This document shows, piece by piece, positions 1-9,134 of a stretch of 64,000 bases of DNA. The translations under genes and the position numbers were made by a program. Source of the DNA: Alteromonas halophila (GTDB taxonomy: Bacteria; Pseudomonadota; Gammaproteobacteria; Enterobacterales; Alteromonadaceae); contig NZ_BMXP01000001.1 in NCBI RefSeq assembly GCF_014651815.1, positions 213,934 through 277,933 of the forward strand. The letters are read 5' to 3'. The first letter of the stretch is position 1, and every line of letters begins with the position of its first letter. The notes beneath the pieces were generated by a model, which was not told the DNA's origin, did not search any database, and was given only the letters and a program-made list of their open reading frames with translations.

Positions 1-509
1 TTACAGGCACGCCGTAAACCCGTCCCTGGGGGCTCCGCTGCTGCTTCCCTGCGGCAGAGGGCCTGAAATGCCAGCCAGTCACACCGCCCTTGCATCACCT
101 AAGCATTAAAATGCTGGCCTTTATTCGCTTGCAGCGTGTGTCGGATTTCCAGCCCCTCGAAGAGCTCAGCCCTGAGTCTCATCGAAGAAACACGTCATTG
201 CGGCGGAGGCCGCAACCTCCCAAATAGCGTGGCTGATTTGAAATCGTCCTTTTCACTCGCTATCGCAATAACTGGCTCATTGGTAATTGCAACGCTGCGA
301 GTTGCAGCAGGAGGTCCCGGCCTTCGCCGTATGACGGTAGTATTTTGTAACGCACAATGGTCAGGCTCGCTGTAAAATCAAATGACTATCAAAAGCGCAT
401 AAAAAGCAGTTTTTTGTGAATAAATAGTCTGATGCCCACCCATCCCGGTTGTTTTTTAAAGGGGTGCGTGATACTTATTCTGTTTAAAATCAACTTAACC
501 GGATCGATC
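1..509. other. Gene-free leader region before oadG
   Basis: I see no convincing gene here. A 79-codon frame lies in the stretch but has no ribosome binding site and no recognisable product. The region holds an imperfect inverted repeat at 193-220 and 310-337, listed separately, and then an A+T-rich stretch before oadG that probably carries the oad promoter. I could not assign promoter boxes with confidence. Confidence 0.5.
193..337. repeat. Imperfect inverted repeat (REP/MITE-like)
   Basis: The arm at 193-220 (beginning CGTCATTGCGG) is nearly the reverse complement of the arm at 310-337 (beginning GGAGGTCCCGG). About 23 of 28 bases pair, and the arms lie about 90 bp apart. Both arms are G+C-rich with a CGGCCT core, in a stretch without genes. 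This resembles intergenic palindromic repeats common in marine gammaproteobacteria, but only one copy lies in this window, so mobility is inference. Confidence 0.45.
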
Positions 510-797
510 ATGGATGCAAATGCAGTAACATCGTTACTGGCCGAAGCGGGCACACTGATGATAGTGGGTATGGTCTTTGTCTTTACCTTTCTGACACTGC
601 TTATCGGTGGCATTGACGTTATTGCGCGGTTCTGCCGGCGCTTTCCGGGAGAGCAGGAATCTCTCGACACGCCAGACATTGCGGCGCCGCGTCCGCAACG
701 CAATGAAAACGAACATGATCCCCGCATCATCGCTGCAATCAGTGCGGCCGTTCAAACGCATCGTAAATCCCGTCAACGTCGTCTCACAAAGGAGTGA
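510..797 (+). CDS. oadG: Oxaloacetate decarboxylase gamma subunit
   Basis: This is the small membrane-anchored gamma subunit that holds the Na+-translocating oxaloacetate decarboxylase complex together and binds metal in the family. The 95-residue product has one N-terminal membrane helix (about residues 13-35) followed by a charged tail containing histidines, the usual OadG plan and length. I chose the ATG at 510 because the longer reading adds 26 residues not typical of the family. Its stop overlaps the ribosome binding site of oadA, so the gene heads an oadGAB operon. The sequence is poorly conserved, as in all OadG proteins; the call rests on size, topology and context. Confidence 0.85.
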   Translation: MDANAVTSLLAEAGTLMIVGMVFVFTFLTLLIGGIDVIARFCRRFPGEQESLDTPDIAAPRPQRNENEHDPRIIAAISAAVQTHRKSRQRRLTKE

Positions 798-799
798 CC

Positions 800-2590
800 A
801 TGACCAAGCCCCTAGCTTTAACTGAACTTGTGCTGCGTGACGCGCATCAGTCTCTGCTCGCAACACGCCTGCGCATCGAAGATATGCTACCCATTGCGCA
901 GCAACTGGATAACGCAGGTTTTTGGTCTGTAGAATCCTGGGGGGGCGCCACCTTTGACGCCTGTATACGTTATCTTGGTGAAGATCCCTGGGAGCGTATT
1001 CGCCAGTTGAAGGACGCAATGCCTAATACCCGTCAGCAGATGTTACTCCGTGGTCAGAATTTGCTCGGATATCGCCACTATGCCGACGATGTAGTGCAGC
1101 GTTTCGTTGAGCGCGCGGCAACCAATGGCGTTGACGTTTTTCGTATTTTCGATGCCATGAATGATGTCAGAAATCTGGAAACGGCAGTTAAAGCGGCCAT
1201 TGAGTGTGAGGCGCACGCCCAGGGCACCATGGCCTATACGGTATCGCCGGTGCACACGCTCGACACCTGGCTGGAGATGGCACGAAAAATTGAAGACATG
1301 GGTTGTCATTCGTTGTGTATCAAAGACATGGCGGGGTTACTAAAACCGTATGAATGTGAGCAGCTGATTAAAGGGCTTAAAGAGACCATTGATATTCCCA
1401 TCGCCATGCAATGCCATGCCACAACAGGCTTAAGTACCGCGACCTATCAAAAGGCAATTGATGCCGGCATTGATATGCTCGACACGGCAATTTCGCCAAT
1501 GAGTATGACCTACGGCCACACGGCAACCGAGACCATTGTCTCAATCGTAGAGGGCACAGAGCGGGATACGGGTATTTCGCTCCCCGAGCTTGAAGATATT
1601 GCCGGGTATTTCCGTGCCATTCGTAAGAAATACAGTCAGTTTGAGGGTAGCCTGAAAGGCGTTGATGCACGGATTTTGCTCGCGCAGGTGCCTGGTGGCA
1701 TGCTGACCAATATGGAAAGCCAGCTCAAAGAGCAGGGCGCGCAGGATAAATTTGACGAGGTGCTGGAAGAGATCCCGCGGGTGCGTAAGGATCTTGGTTA
1801 TATTCCGCTGGTTACGCCTACGTCTCAGATTGTCGGTACGCAATCGGTCATTAACGTACTTACCGGTGAGCGCTACAAGAGCATTACCAAAGAAACCGCC
1901 GGTGTACTGAAAGGTGAATATGGCGCAACGGCCGCGGCGGTTGATGAAAAGCTGCAGCAACGTGTCCTCGATGGCGCTGAGCCCCTGACATGCCGGCCGG
2001 CTGATCAGCTTGAGCCGGAAATGGAAAAACTTGAAAAAGAGCTGGACTCGGTAGCAGGCGAGAAATCTATCACGCTGGCTGACGACAAAATTGACGATGT
2101 GCTTACCTATGCTTTATTCCCGCAGATCGGCCTTAAATTCCTTGAAAACCGCAACAATCCGGACGCGTTTGAAGCGCCACCATCGGAAGAGTCGGAACAG
2201 CAGGCACCTGCGCAGCCCGACGCCGGGGAGCCCGGGCAATATGACGTCCGGGTTGACGGTAAAGTGTATTCAGTTGAAGTCGCTGCGTCCGGTCAGTTAG
2301 AAAAGGTAGAAGCGGCCGACGATAGCAAGCCGGCTAAGGCTGAACAGCCGGCAGAGACAAAGTCCACAGCGACGGGCGGCCAGGCGATTAACGCTCCTAT
2401 GTCAGGGAATATCTTTAAGATCAACGTGACAGAGGGTCAGCAGGTCGCCAATGGCGATGTGGTGATGATTCTGGAGGCCATGAAAATGGAAACGGAGATC
2501 CGCAGTGCCCATGACGGTGAAGTCACGGAGATTCTGGTGAAGCAAGGCGACAGTGTTACCAGTGGCCAGCCTCTGATTTCACTGGGGTAG
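800..2590 (+). CDS. oadA: Oxaloacetate decarboxylase alpha subunit (biotin carrier)
   Basis: The alpha subunit transfers CO2 from oxaloacetate to its own biotin, and the membrane beta subunit then decarboxylates biotin while exporting Na+. The 596-residue protein has an N-terminal carboxyltransferase TIM barrel (RDAHQS metal and substrate motif near residue 14), a conserved PYC/OadA domain, a low-complexity Ala/Pro/Glu linker, and a C-terminal biotinyl domain with EAMKMET. The biotinylated lysine is about residue 562. The ATG at 800 follows AAAGGAG by five bases, so I prefer it to the GTG at 794. One of the two metal-binding histidines of the barrel is Gln here (MQCHAT, about residue 204), while Asp14, Lys175 and His206 are kept. 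It is translationally linked to oadG and lies 3 nt before oadB. Confidence 0.95.
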   Translation: MTKPLALTELVLRDAHQSLLATRLRIEDMLPIAQQLDNAGFWSVESWGGATFDACIRYLGEDPWERIRQLKDAMPNTRQQMLLRGQNLLGYRHYADDVVQRFVERAATNGVDVFRIFDAMNDVRNLETAVKAAIECEAHAQGTMAYTVSPVHTLDTWLEMARKIEDMGCHSLCIKDMAGLLKPYECEQLIKGLKETIDIPIAMQCHATTGLSTATYQKAIDAGIDMLDTAISPMSMTYGHTATETIVSIVEGTERDTGISLPELEDIAGYFRAIRKKYSQFEGSLKGVDARILLAQVPGGMLTNMESQLKEQGAQDKFDEVLEEIPRVRKDLGYIPLVTPTSQIVGTQSVINVLTGERYKSITKETAGVLKGEYGATAAAVDEKLQQRVLDGAEPLTCRPADQLEPEMEKLEKELDSVAGEKSITLADDKIDDVLTYALFPQIGLKFLENRNNPDAFEAPPSEESEQQAPAQPDAGEPGQYDVRVDGKVYSVEVAASGQLEKVEAADDSKPAKAEQPAETKSTATGGQAINAPMSGNIFKINVTEGQQVANGDVVMILEAMKMETEIRSAHDGEVTEILVKQGDSVTSGQPLISLG

Positions 2591-2593
2591 GGC

Positions 2594-3724
2594 ATGGATA
2601 AACTAAGTGTTCTCTGGGAGAGTACGGCGCTGGCCCATTTTCAGCCCGGTCAGCTGGTAATGATGGCCGTTGGGCTACTGCTGCTTTATCTTGCCATTGT
2701 GAAAAAATTTGAGCCGTTACTGCTTATCCCGATTGGGTTTGGTGCGTTGCTGACCAACATTCCGTTGGCCGGCTTCAGCGAGCCTGGTGGGTTGCTGTAC
2801 TTTATCTATGAAGTAGGTATTGATACCGGTGTGTTTCCCCTGTTGATCTTTATGGGGGTGGGCGCGATGACGGACTTCGGCGCGCTGATTGCCAACCCGC
2901 GTATGCTGCTGCTTGGTGCTGCTGCGCAGTTTGGTATCTTCGCTACGCTGTTTGGTGCCATTGCACTGAATCTTATTCCAGGGTTTGATTTTTCACTTCA
3001 GGATGCCAGCGCGATTGCTATTATCGGCGGGGCCGACGGGCCTACCGCCATTTTCCTGGCCTCTAAACTGGCTCCCGAGCTACTTGGCGCCATTGCGGTT
3101 GCGGCCTATTCTTACATGGCGCTGGTACCCATTATCCAGCCGCCCATCATGAAAGCACTGACCACACCTGAAGAGCGTAAAATTGAAATGGCGCAGCTGC
3201 GGCCGGTGTCGACCCGCGAGAAAATTTTGTTCCCGCTGGCCGTGCTTTTACTGACGATTTTATTTCTGCCTTCGGCGACCCCGCTGGTCGGCATGTTCTG
3301 CTTTGGTAACCTGATGCGGGAATGTGGCGTGGTAGAGCGCTTAAGTAAAACCGCACAGAATGAACTGATTAATATCGTTACTATCTTTCTTGGTCTGTCT
3401 GTGGGCTCGAAGCTGTCCTCCGATAAGTTTCTCACTGTCGAAACGCTGGGGATCCTGGCACTCGGGGCGGCGGCGTTTGCCATAGGTACCGCGACTGGCC
3501 TGCTGATGGCGAAACTTATGAGTCGCCTGTCCGGCGGTAAGATAAACCCATTAATCGGCGCTGCAGGCGTTTCAGCGGTCCCAATGGCGGCCCGCGTGGT
3601 GAACAAAGTGGGCTTGCAGGCTAACCCGCATAACTTCTTGCTGATGCATGCCATGGGCCCGAATGTGGCCGGCGTGCTGGGCTCAGCAGTAGCTGCCGGG
3701 GTATTGCTGGCGCTGGTGGGGTAA
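2594..3724 (+). CDS. oadB: Oxaloacetate decarboxylase beta subunit (Na+ pump)
   Basis: This integral membrane subunit couples decarboxylation of carboxybiotin to Na+ export. The 376-residue product is very hydrophobic, with about nine membrane helices. It contains the hallmark [10 protein letters not shown] motif; Asp148 here matches the essential aspartate known from the Klebsiella enzyme. It also keeps the later conserved [12 protein letters not shown] stretch. It starts 3 nt after oadA and ends the oadGAB operon. A Na+-pumping decarboxylase fits a marine organism. An equivalent methylmalonyl- or glutaconyl-CoA decarboxylase subunit would look similar, but the OadA partner settles the assignment. 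Confidence 0.95.
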   Translation: MDKLSVLWESTALAHFQPGQLVMMAVGLLLLYLAIVKKFEPLLLIPIGFGALLTNIPLAGFSEPGGLLYFIYEVGIDTGVFPLLIFMGVGAMTDFGALIANPRMLLLGAAAQFGIFATLFGAIALNLIPGFDFSLQDASAIAIIGGADGPTAIFLASKLAPELLGAIAVAAYSYMALVPIIQPPIMKALTTPEERKIEMAQLRPVSTREKILFPLAVLLLTILFLPSATPLVGMFCFGNLMRECGVVERLSKTAQNELINIVTIFLGLSVGSKLSSDKFLTVETLGILALGAAAFAIGTATGLLMAKLMSRLSGGKINPLIGAAGVSAVPMAARVVNKVGLQANPHNFLLMHAMGPNVAGVLGSAVAAGVLLALVG

Positions 3725-3728
3725 GCAG

Positions 3729-3746
3729 GCCAGCCGTTGCGCTGGC
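3729..3746 (+). terminator. Hairpin after oadB
   Basis: A perfect 6-bp stem GCCAGC/GCTGGC with a 6-nt loop starts just after the oadB stop. No T-run follows, so it may be a weak or factor-dependent terminator, or only an mRNA 3' end stabiliser. Confidence 0.3.
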
Positions 3747-3802
3747 AGTATTCCAGCCCAGCCAGCGCTGGGATTGGTCCGGATGATAAATTCGCACCTC
3801 TT

Positions 3803-4609
3803 CTAGCGCAGGGTCTGCTGGGGCACCAGCGACTGGTACGCCAGGATCAGCTTTTTGGTGACCTCATGCTGTGGCCAGCGAAACAGCGTTTCTGTTTTGC
3901 CAGCCTCAACGATATTGCCGTCCTGCATCACAATAAGCTTGTCGGCAATATGACGAACAATCCCCAGATTATGGCTGATAAACACAAACGCCAGTCCCAT
4001 TTCCTGCTGGAGTTTCAGGATCAGGTTCACAGTTTGCGAACGAATAGTGGGGTCCAGTGCGGCAAAAGGTTCGTCTGCCACTAACACCTTAGGTTGCAAC
4101 ATAATAGAGCGGGCCAGCGCCACACGCTGTTGTTGTCCGTCAGACAACATATGCTGATAAAAATAATAGTGCTCTCTGAGCAGCCCGACTTTGACCAGGT
4201 TGTCACTGATTATGGCCTTGCGAGTGGCTTCATCAGATCCAGTATTGAGGCGTAACGGCTCGTCCAGGATCCGGCCAACGGTAAGCGCGGGGTTCATCGA
4301 CTCGTTGCTGTGCTGGAATATCATTCGGATATCAGAGGTGCGGCTGTTACGGCTGGCCTTTTTATTAAACCTGGCGTCATAAACGTTATTATTCAGGACA
4401 ATCTCGCCACTGTTGGCTTCAACAGCGCCAACCAGCAGTTTTGCCAGCAGCGATTTGCCCGAACGGTTCTCGCCAATAATGGCAATGGTCTCACCGCGCT
4501 TAACATTCAGTTCAATCGGGCCGAGCTGGAATATTTCAGGCTGTGCAAACCAGTGTTTTTTCTTTTCATTCTTAAAAGTCAGCCCCTTCACCTGCATGAT
4601 GTCTGTCAT
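3803..4609 (-). CDS. sapF: Peptide ABC transporter ATPase SapF
   Basis: This is the second ATPase of the Sap (antimicrobial peptide and putrescine-associated) ABC importer. Its 268 residues equal the E. coli length. It carries Walker A at residues 46-53 (GENRSGKS, with Arg where relatives usually have Gly), an LSDGQ signature at 155-159, and Walker B ending in DEP at 179-181, with a following SHNLG His loop. It is therefore the complete, probably catalytic, ATPase of the pair. Its start overlaps the end of sapD by 4 nt, and it is the last gene of the minus-strand pspF-sapABCDF operon. Confidence 0.9.
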   Translation of the reverse strand: MTDIMQVKGLTFKNEKKKHWFAQPEIFQLGPIELNVKRGETIAIIGENRSGKSLLAKLLVGAVEANSGEIVLNNNVYDARFNKKASRNSRTSDIRMIFQHSNESMNPALTVGRILDEPLRLNTGSDEATRKAIISDNLVKVGLLREHYYFYQHMLSDGQQQRVALARSIMLQPKVLVADEPFAALDPTIRSQTVNLILKLQQEMGLAFVFISHNLGIVRHIADKLIVMQDGNIVEAGKTETLFRWPQHEVTKKLILAYQSLVPQQTLR

Positions 4610-5601
4610 AGCTTCTCCATATGTAAGGGGAAATGGCAGCTGTAAGTATGATCATGGATACGTCGCACTGCAGGCGTCGATACACAGGCGCGTTGTGCCC
4701 GGGGACAGCGGGGACCTAACCGACAGCCGATGGGCATATGCTGCAGTGTCGGAATCGATCCATCCAGCGTCGGCAGACTGGATTTCGGCGGCAGATTGGT
4801 ACGAAAGCTTGGCGCACTGTCCAGCAGCGCTTTGGTATAGGGGTGCAGCGGCCGCTTGCGAAGGTGCTTCATTCTACCCGATTCGACGGTCTGTCCGGCA
4901 TACAGTACGGTCATTGAATGCGACATACTGGCGATAGCCAGCAGATCATGGCTGACGAACAGGATAGACAATGCGCGGGTCTGATTTAAGCGTGTAAACA
5001 GCTTCAGTACCTGCGTTTTAGTAGTGGGCTCCATGCCCCGGGTCGGGTCATCGGCTATCAGTAGTTTGGGTTGCGATACCAGCGCCATGGCGATCATAAA
5101 TTTTTGTACAATATCCGCCGACACCTGATGGGGAAACGCATGGATATAGCGTTTGTGCTGCTTAATACCCACTTTATGCATGGTGCTGATAGCGATTTTC
5201 CGGCGCTGCTGACTGCGTTGCCAGAACCAGGTACCCCGTATAAACTCGTTGGGAATACTTTCTTCCAATTGTGCGCCCAGTGGCGCTGACGGATCCATTG
5301 CACCGAGCGGATTCTGAAACACAACCGCGATGTCTCTGCGCATTACTTCGCGTCGCTGAGACACCGACATGCTCAGCAGGTTGTCACCATTCCAGCTCAT
5401 GCGATCAGCGGTAATGCGCCATTGTGGCGGTAATACGCCGGAAATGGCTGATACAATCAGGCTTTTACCTGAGCCGGATTCACCTACCAGCGCGCGAATT
5501 TCGCCACTGTTGACCGACAGGCTGACTTTGTCCAGCGCTTTAATCACCGAGTCGCCGGTATTAATTTCCAGTGTCAGATTTTTGATATCAAGCATGGCCA
5601 T
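4606..5601 (-). CDS. sapD: Peptide ABC transporter ATPase SapD (degenerate motifs)
   Basis: This is the first ATPase of the Sap importer, 331 residues against 330 in E. coli. Walker A is intact at residues 40-47 (GESGSGKS). The LSGGQ signature is replaced by VSADIVQK at 160-167, and the Walker B Glu is Asp (DDPT, residue 185). The C-terminus has the oligopeptide-permease cysteine region (CRLGPRCP and a later CHFP). E. coli SapD also has an altered signature as I recall it, so the pair probably works asymmetrically with one consensus ATP site, as in other heterodimeric ABC ATPases. Coupled by 1-4 nt overlaps to sapC and sapF. Confidence 0.9.
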   Translation of the reverse strand: MAMLDIKNLTLEINTGDSVIKALDKVSLSVNSGEIRALVGESGSGKSLIVSAISGVLPPQWRITADRMSWNGDNLLSMSVSQRREVMRRDIAVVFQNPLGAMDPSAPLGAQLEESIPNEFIRGTWFWQRSQQRRKIAISTMHKVGIKQHKRYIHAFPHQVSADIVQKFMIAMALVSQPKLLIADDPTRGMEPTTKTQVLKLFTRLNQTRALSILFVSHDLLAIASMSHSMTVLYAGQTVESGRMKHLRKRPLHPYTKALLDSAPSFRTNLPPKSSLPTLDGSIPTLQHMPIGCRLGPRCPRAQRACVSTPAVRRIHDHTYSCHFPLHMEKL

Positions 5602-6494
5602 TAGTGACTGACCCTCTTTCTTAATGCGGAACGCAAGCCATCACCCACAACATTGATGGATAACACCATCAAAAAGATGGTCAGGCCGGGCAGAGCCACG
5701 TTCCAGGGCGCGATGTAGGCCACATCCAGTCCGTCGGCAAGAATGGCGCCGAGCTCCGGCAGCGGTGGCTGTGCGCCCAGGTTCAGAAAGCCCAGCGCCG
5801 AAACATCCAGCACGGCAATCGACAACGCCAGCGTACCCTGCACGACCAGCAATTCAATCATATTGGGTAATATCGAGTTAAAAAACAGCTGAAAATTACT
5901 TGCCCCGTCGAGTCGTGACGCCAGTACATATTCTTTTTTCATCTCGTTGCGCACGAAGGTGCGGGTATGGTGAATAAACTGCGGGATGAGCGCCAGCGTG
6001 ATGGCCCACATGCTGTTGACTAGACCGGTACCGAGTATGGCCACAATAATAATCGCGATAAGCAGTGTAGGGATTGCCATGAGCGCATCAAGCAGGTGGT
6101 TGAGTATGCTTGAGCGAACCCCGGACATAATCCCGGCGATCGCGCCGATACTGACGCCAACCAGCATGGCCAGAATGACCAGTATAAAACTGCTTCCGAG
6201 GGTCACGCGACACCCGTAAATAATGCGGGAAAACAAATCCCGGCCCAGTGCATCCGTGCCGAACAGATGACTGACAGTGCCGTTGAGTTGCCAGCTTGGC
6301 GGGATGAGCAGGCCATCCACATTCTGCTCCAGGGGATCATAGGGAACCAGCCAGGGGGCAAAGACTGAAAAAATAATAAACATGAGCAGCACAAACAGAC
6401 CGACAAGGGCAATGTGACTGGCACGAAACTCCTGCCAGGTCTGTTGCCAGGGGGAAGGGTGGAATTCCTCGTCGTAGAGGCTAAATCGCGCCAC
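5601..6494 (-). CDS. sapC: Peptide ABC transporter permease SapC
   Basis: This inner-membrane permease of the DppC/OppC class has 297 residues (E. coli 296). An N-terminal helix is followed by a periplasmic loop with FGTDALGRDLFSRI, the typical DppC-type signature, and then a binding-protein-dependent transport domain of five helices with an EAA-like loop (YVLASRLDGAS). The start is a GTG at 6494 preceded by AGAGG with 7-nt spacing. It overlaps the end of sapB by 14 nt, which suggests translational coupling. Confidence 0.9.
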   Translation of the reverse strand: MARFSLYDEEFHPSPWQQTWQEFRASHIALVGLFVLLMFIIFSVFAPWLVPYDPLEQNVDGLLIPPSWQLNGTVSHLFGTDALGRDLFSRIIYGCRVTLGSSFILVILAMLVGVSIGAIAGIMSGVRSSILNHLLDALMAIPTLLIAIIIVAILGTGLVNSMWAITLALIPQFIHHTRTFVRNEMKKEYVLASRLDGASNFQLFFNSILPNMIELLVVQGTLALSIAVLDVSALGFLNLGAQPPLPELGAILADGLDVAYIAPWNVALPGLTIFLMVLSINVVGDGLRSALRKRVSH

Positions 6495-7512
6495 GTTCGA
6501 ACCTCTCTCGGCCGGGGTCGAGCATGCGGTTGAACATGTCGACCAGAATGGTCAGTGATATCACCAGCGTTGATACGGCCAGCATACCAATCCGCAGTGC
6601 CGGGTAATCCCGCTGATAAATGGCCTGGATCAGCCAGTTACCAATCCCTGGCCAGGAAAACAGCGTTTCAACAATCATGGCATTGGTGATAAGTGTGGTT
6701 ATCTGAATGGCCATTAACGGCAGTATAGGTAATGACGCGTTACGCATCACATGGCGAACAAAAATCTGTGGTCGCGACAGGCCCCGCGCCCGTGCGGCCG
6801 CAATATAGGGTTTTTGCAGAACATCGATCACCGAACGTCGGGTAATACGGATCATCGCTGCGGTGGTAATTGTGCCAATCGCCAGGGTTGGCAGCAGCAG
6901 ATGGTGAAGCGCGTCCCGTAAAGCCAGCCCATGATCGATATGTTCACTCAATAAAATATCGATCAGGATAAAACCAGTGACGGACGGAATGTCGAACATC
7001 AGGCTGATACGCCCGGATAGCGGGGCGACACCAAGCTCGAGACTAAAAAACAAAATAAGCACCAGCGCCAGCCAGAAAACGGGAACGGAATAGCTTATCA
7101 GGCTGACCGAGTTTATCGTCCGGTCACTTAACGAATAACTGCGTATACCGGCGTAGTAGCCTACCGGAAGTCCAATAAACAGCGCCATCAGCATGGCATA
7201 GGTACTTATTTCTATTGTCGCAGGCAACGCCAGTCCTACTTCCTCGCGTAGCGGCAGTCCCGACGTGAAGCTGTAGCCCCAGTTGCCGTTCATTAATTGT
7301 TGGAGGTAGTGCCAGAACTGAATCAGGTAAGACTGGTCCAGACGGTATTGCCTGACCAGCGCGTCGCGCTGCACCTCGTTTTCCGGGGTAATCCCGGACA
7401 GGTTAACCAGCACATCACCAGGGAACAGGTAGGCAAGCACAAACGACAGCGCGGTAAGTACCAGCAGAGTGAGCACAAAAAGTACACTGTAACGGACTAA
7501 AATACGAATCAC
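6481..7512 (-). CDS. sapB: Peptide ABC transporter permease SapB
   Basis: This inner-membrane permease of the DppB/OppB class has 343 residues, slightly longer than E. coli SapB (321). It has the N-terminal single helix typical of the class, a periplasmic segment with a GDVLVN/NGNWG region, then a multi-helix permease domain with an EAA-like loop (YIAAARARGLSRPQ). The start codon is a GTG whose last bases overlap the sapA stop (GTGA), so translation is probably coupled to sapA. Confidence 0.9.
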   Translation of the reverse strand: MIRILVRYSVLFVLTLLVLTALSFVLAYLFPGDVLVNLSGITPENEVQRDALVRQYRLDQSYLIQFWHYLQQLMNGNWGYSFTSGLPLREEVGLALPATIEISTYAMLMALFIGLPVGYYAGIRSYSLSDRTINSVSLISYSVPVFWLALVLILFFSLELGVAPLSGRISLMFDIPSVTGFILIDILLSEHIDHGLALRDALHHLLLPTLAIGTITTAAMIRITRRSVIDVLQKPYIAAARARGLSRPQIFVRHVMRNASLPILPLMAIQITTLITNAMIVETLFSWPGIGNWLIQAIYQRDYPALRIGMLAVSTLVISLTILVDMFNRMLDPGRERFERGAI

Positions 7513-9134
7513 TGCGCTTTTTTCACCCCGCTAAATCTGACACCGCCATAGGGATTTATCGCCATACCAGAAAGGACTTCGCGATAGGCCTGATACCGAT
7601 AGGCGTGGGCGATAGGAACCAGCGGTAATTTCTCGTAGAGCAGCCGGTTGGCCTGCCGGTAGATAGCGCGACGTTTTTCGATTTCATCGGTTTGCAGCGC
7701 TTGGTTGATCAGTTGCTCGTAGTCTTCATTGCACCACATTGCGCGGTTGGTCCCTGAAGGGATGGCGCTGCAGCTTAACAGCGGGCGATAAAAGTTATCA
7801 GGGTCGCCGTTGTCAGCCGACCAGCCAATCAGCACAGAGTCGTGCAGGCCGTCGCGCAGGTGACGCCGGAAGGTACTCCAGTCATAACTGACAATGGTTG
7901 CACGGATCCCGACATCGGCCAGGTAACGCTGGATCAGCTCTGCCATTTTCGTGGCATTTGGGTTGTATGCCCGTTCGACAGGCATCGCCCATATCGTCAT
8001 CGAGAAGCCCGGTTCAATACCGGCATCATCCAGTAGTTTTCTGGCTAATACCGGGTTATAGGCGGTATCGTCAGCATCATCCTGGTAGGCCCAGCTTGCC
8101 GCAGGCAGCAGTGTCTTGGCGCGAGTGGCACTGCCAAAATATACGGCCTCCAGCAACGTGTTTTTATCGATGGCAAATGCCAGTGCCCGGCGCACATCTG
8201 GATTATCAAAAGGCGGGCGCTGGGTATTGAATGCCCAGAAGCCGATATTCAGTCCCGGCTTTTCTGCCAGCATCAGGTTTTCACGGTTGCGAATCACATT
8301 AAGCTCGGTTTGGGCAGGGAAGGCTGTCGCATCGCATTCCCCGGTAATGAGCTTTGCCAGACGTAATGAACTGCGCGGTGTAATATCAAAAATCAGTTGC
8401 TCGGCACTGTGTTTGTTCTGCCAGTAGTCAGGGTGGCGGTGATAACGGATATAGTGATCTTTTCGATGTCCGACAAACCTGAACGGGCCAGTGCCAATTG
8501 GGAATTGATCGAGACGGGCCGGGATACCCTGCTTCAGCAACTGATCGGCATACTCTTTAGACAGAATAACCGAAAAGTCAGTGGCCAGGTTGGCGAGAAA
8601 TGAACTGTCACGCTGGCGCAGCGTAATTTCTACCCGGTACCCGTTGATGCGTTCGACGGACGCGATGTTATCCGCTAAACCGAGGCTTTCAAAATAAGGG
8701 TAACGACCGCCGGAAACCGGGTGATACGGATGAGACGGCAGGCGCCAGCGATTAATGCTGAAAATAATATCGTCAGCATTAAAGTTTCGTGTCGGCGTGA
8801 AATAGCTGGTGGAATGAAACGAGACGTCTTTGCGCAACTGGAACGTATACGTCAGGCCGTCATCGGATATCATCCAGCTGCTTGCCAGGCTGGGCACAAT
8901 ACGGCCGCTGTCTGGTTCGAAGTCCAGCAACCTGTCATATAACTGATGCGATGTGGCGTCGGTTGTGGTGCTCGACGTATCCAGTTGTGGGTTGAAATAT
9001 ACCGGGTTGCTTTCAGAACAGTAAATGACACCGCTCTGATAAAACGCATCATCAGCAGACTGGGTACAGCCGCTAAGCAGGCACAGCGCTGTGATGAAGA
9101 AAAGTGGGAACGTAAGCTGGCTGCGCGGTATCAT
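7509..9134 (-). CDS. sapA: Periplasmic peptide-binding protein SapA (lipoprotein)
   Basis: This is the substrate-binding component of the Sap transporter, SBP family 5 (DppA/OppA fold), 541 residues. The N-terminal signal ends in LSGC, a lipobox, so this version is probably a lipid-anchored protein. Family blocks such as FQLRKDVSFHST and GTGPFRF are present, with the C-terminal lobe ending YGGVRFSG. The ATG shares one base with the pspF stop, making pspF-sapABCDF a single minus-strand unit. The family substrates (cationic peptides, haem or polyamine effects) are reported from enteric bacteria and Haemophilus; the ligand here is unknown. Confidence 0.9.
   Translation of the reverse strand: MIPRSQLTFPLFFITALCLLSGCTQSADDAFYQSGVIYCSESNPVYFNPQLDTSSTTTDATSHQLYDRLLDFEPDSGRIVPSLASSWMISDDGLTYTFQLRKDVSFHSTSYFTPTRNFNADDIIFSINRWRLPSHPYHPVSGGRYPYFESLGLADNIASVERINGYRVEITLRQRDSSFLANLATDFSVILSKEYADQLLKQGIPARLDQFPIGTGPFRFVGHRKDHYIRYHRHPDYWQNKHSAEQLIFDITPRSSLRLAKLITGECDATAFPAQTELNVIRNRENLMLAEKPGLNIGFWAFNTQRPPFDNPDVRRALAFAIDKNTLLEAVYFGSATRAKTLLPAASWAYQDDADDTAYNPVLARKLLDDAGIEPGFSMTIWAMPVERAYNPNATKMAELIQRYLADVGIRATIVSYDWSTFRRHLRDGLHDSVLIGWSADNGDPDNFYRPLLSCSAIPSGTNRAMWCNEDYEQLINQALQTDEIEKRRAIYRQANRLLYEKLPLVPIAHAYRYQAYREVLSGMAINPYGGVRFSGVKKAQ

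Noticed and set aside
136-375. 79-codon plus-strand reading frame in the left end
   Set aside because: No ribosome binding site, no recognisable product, and it overlaps the inverted repeat at 193-337.
794-799. GTG at 794 as the oadA start
   Set aside because: It lies inside the ribosome binding site of the ATG at 800, which has proper spacing.
534-1019. 161-codon minus-strand reading frame across oadG and oadA
   Set aside because: It is antisense to two clear genes and its sequence has no family resemblance; a shadow frame.
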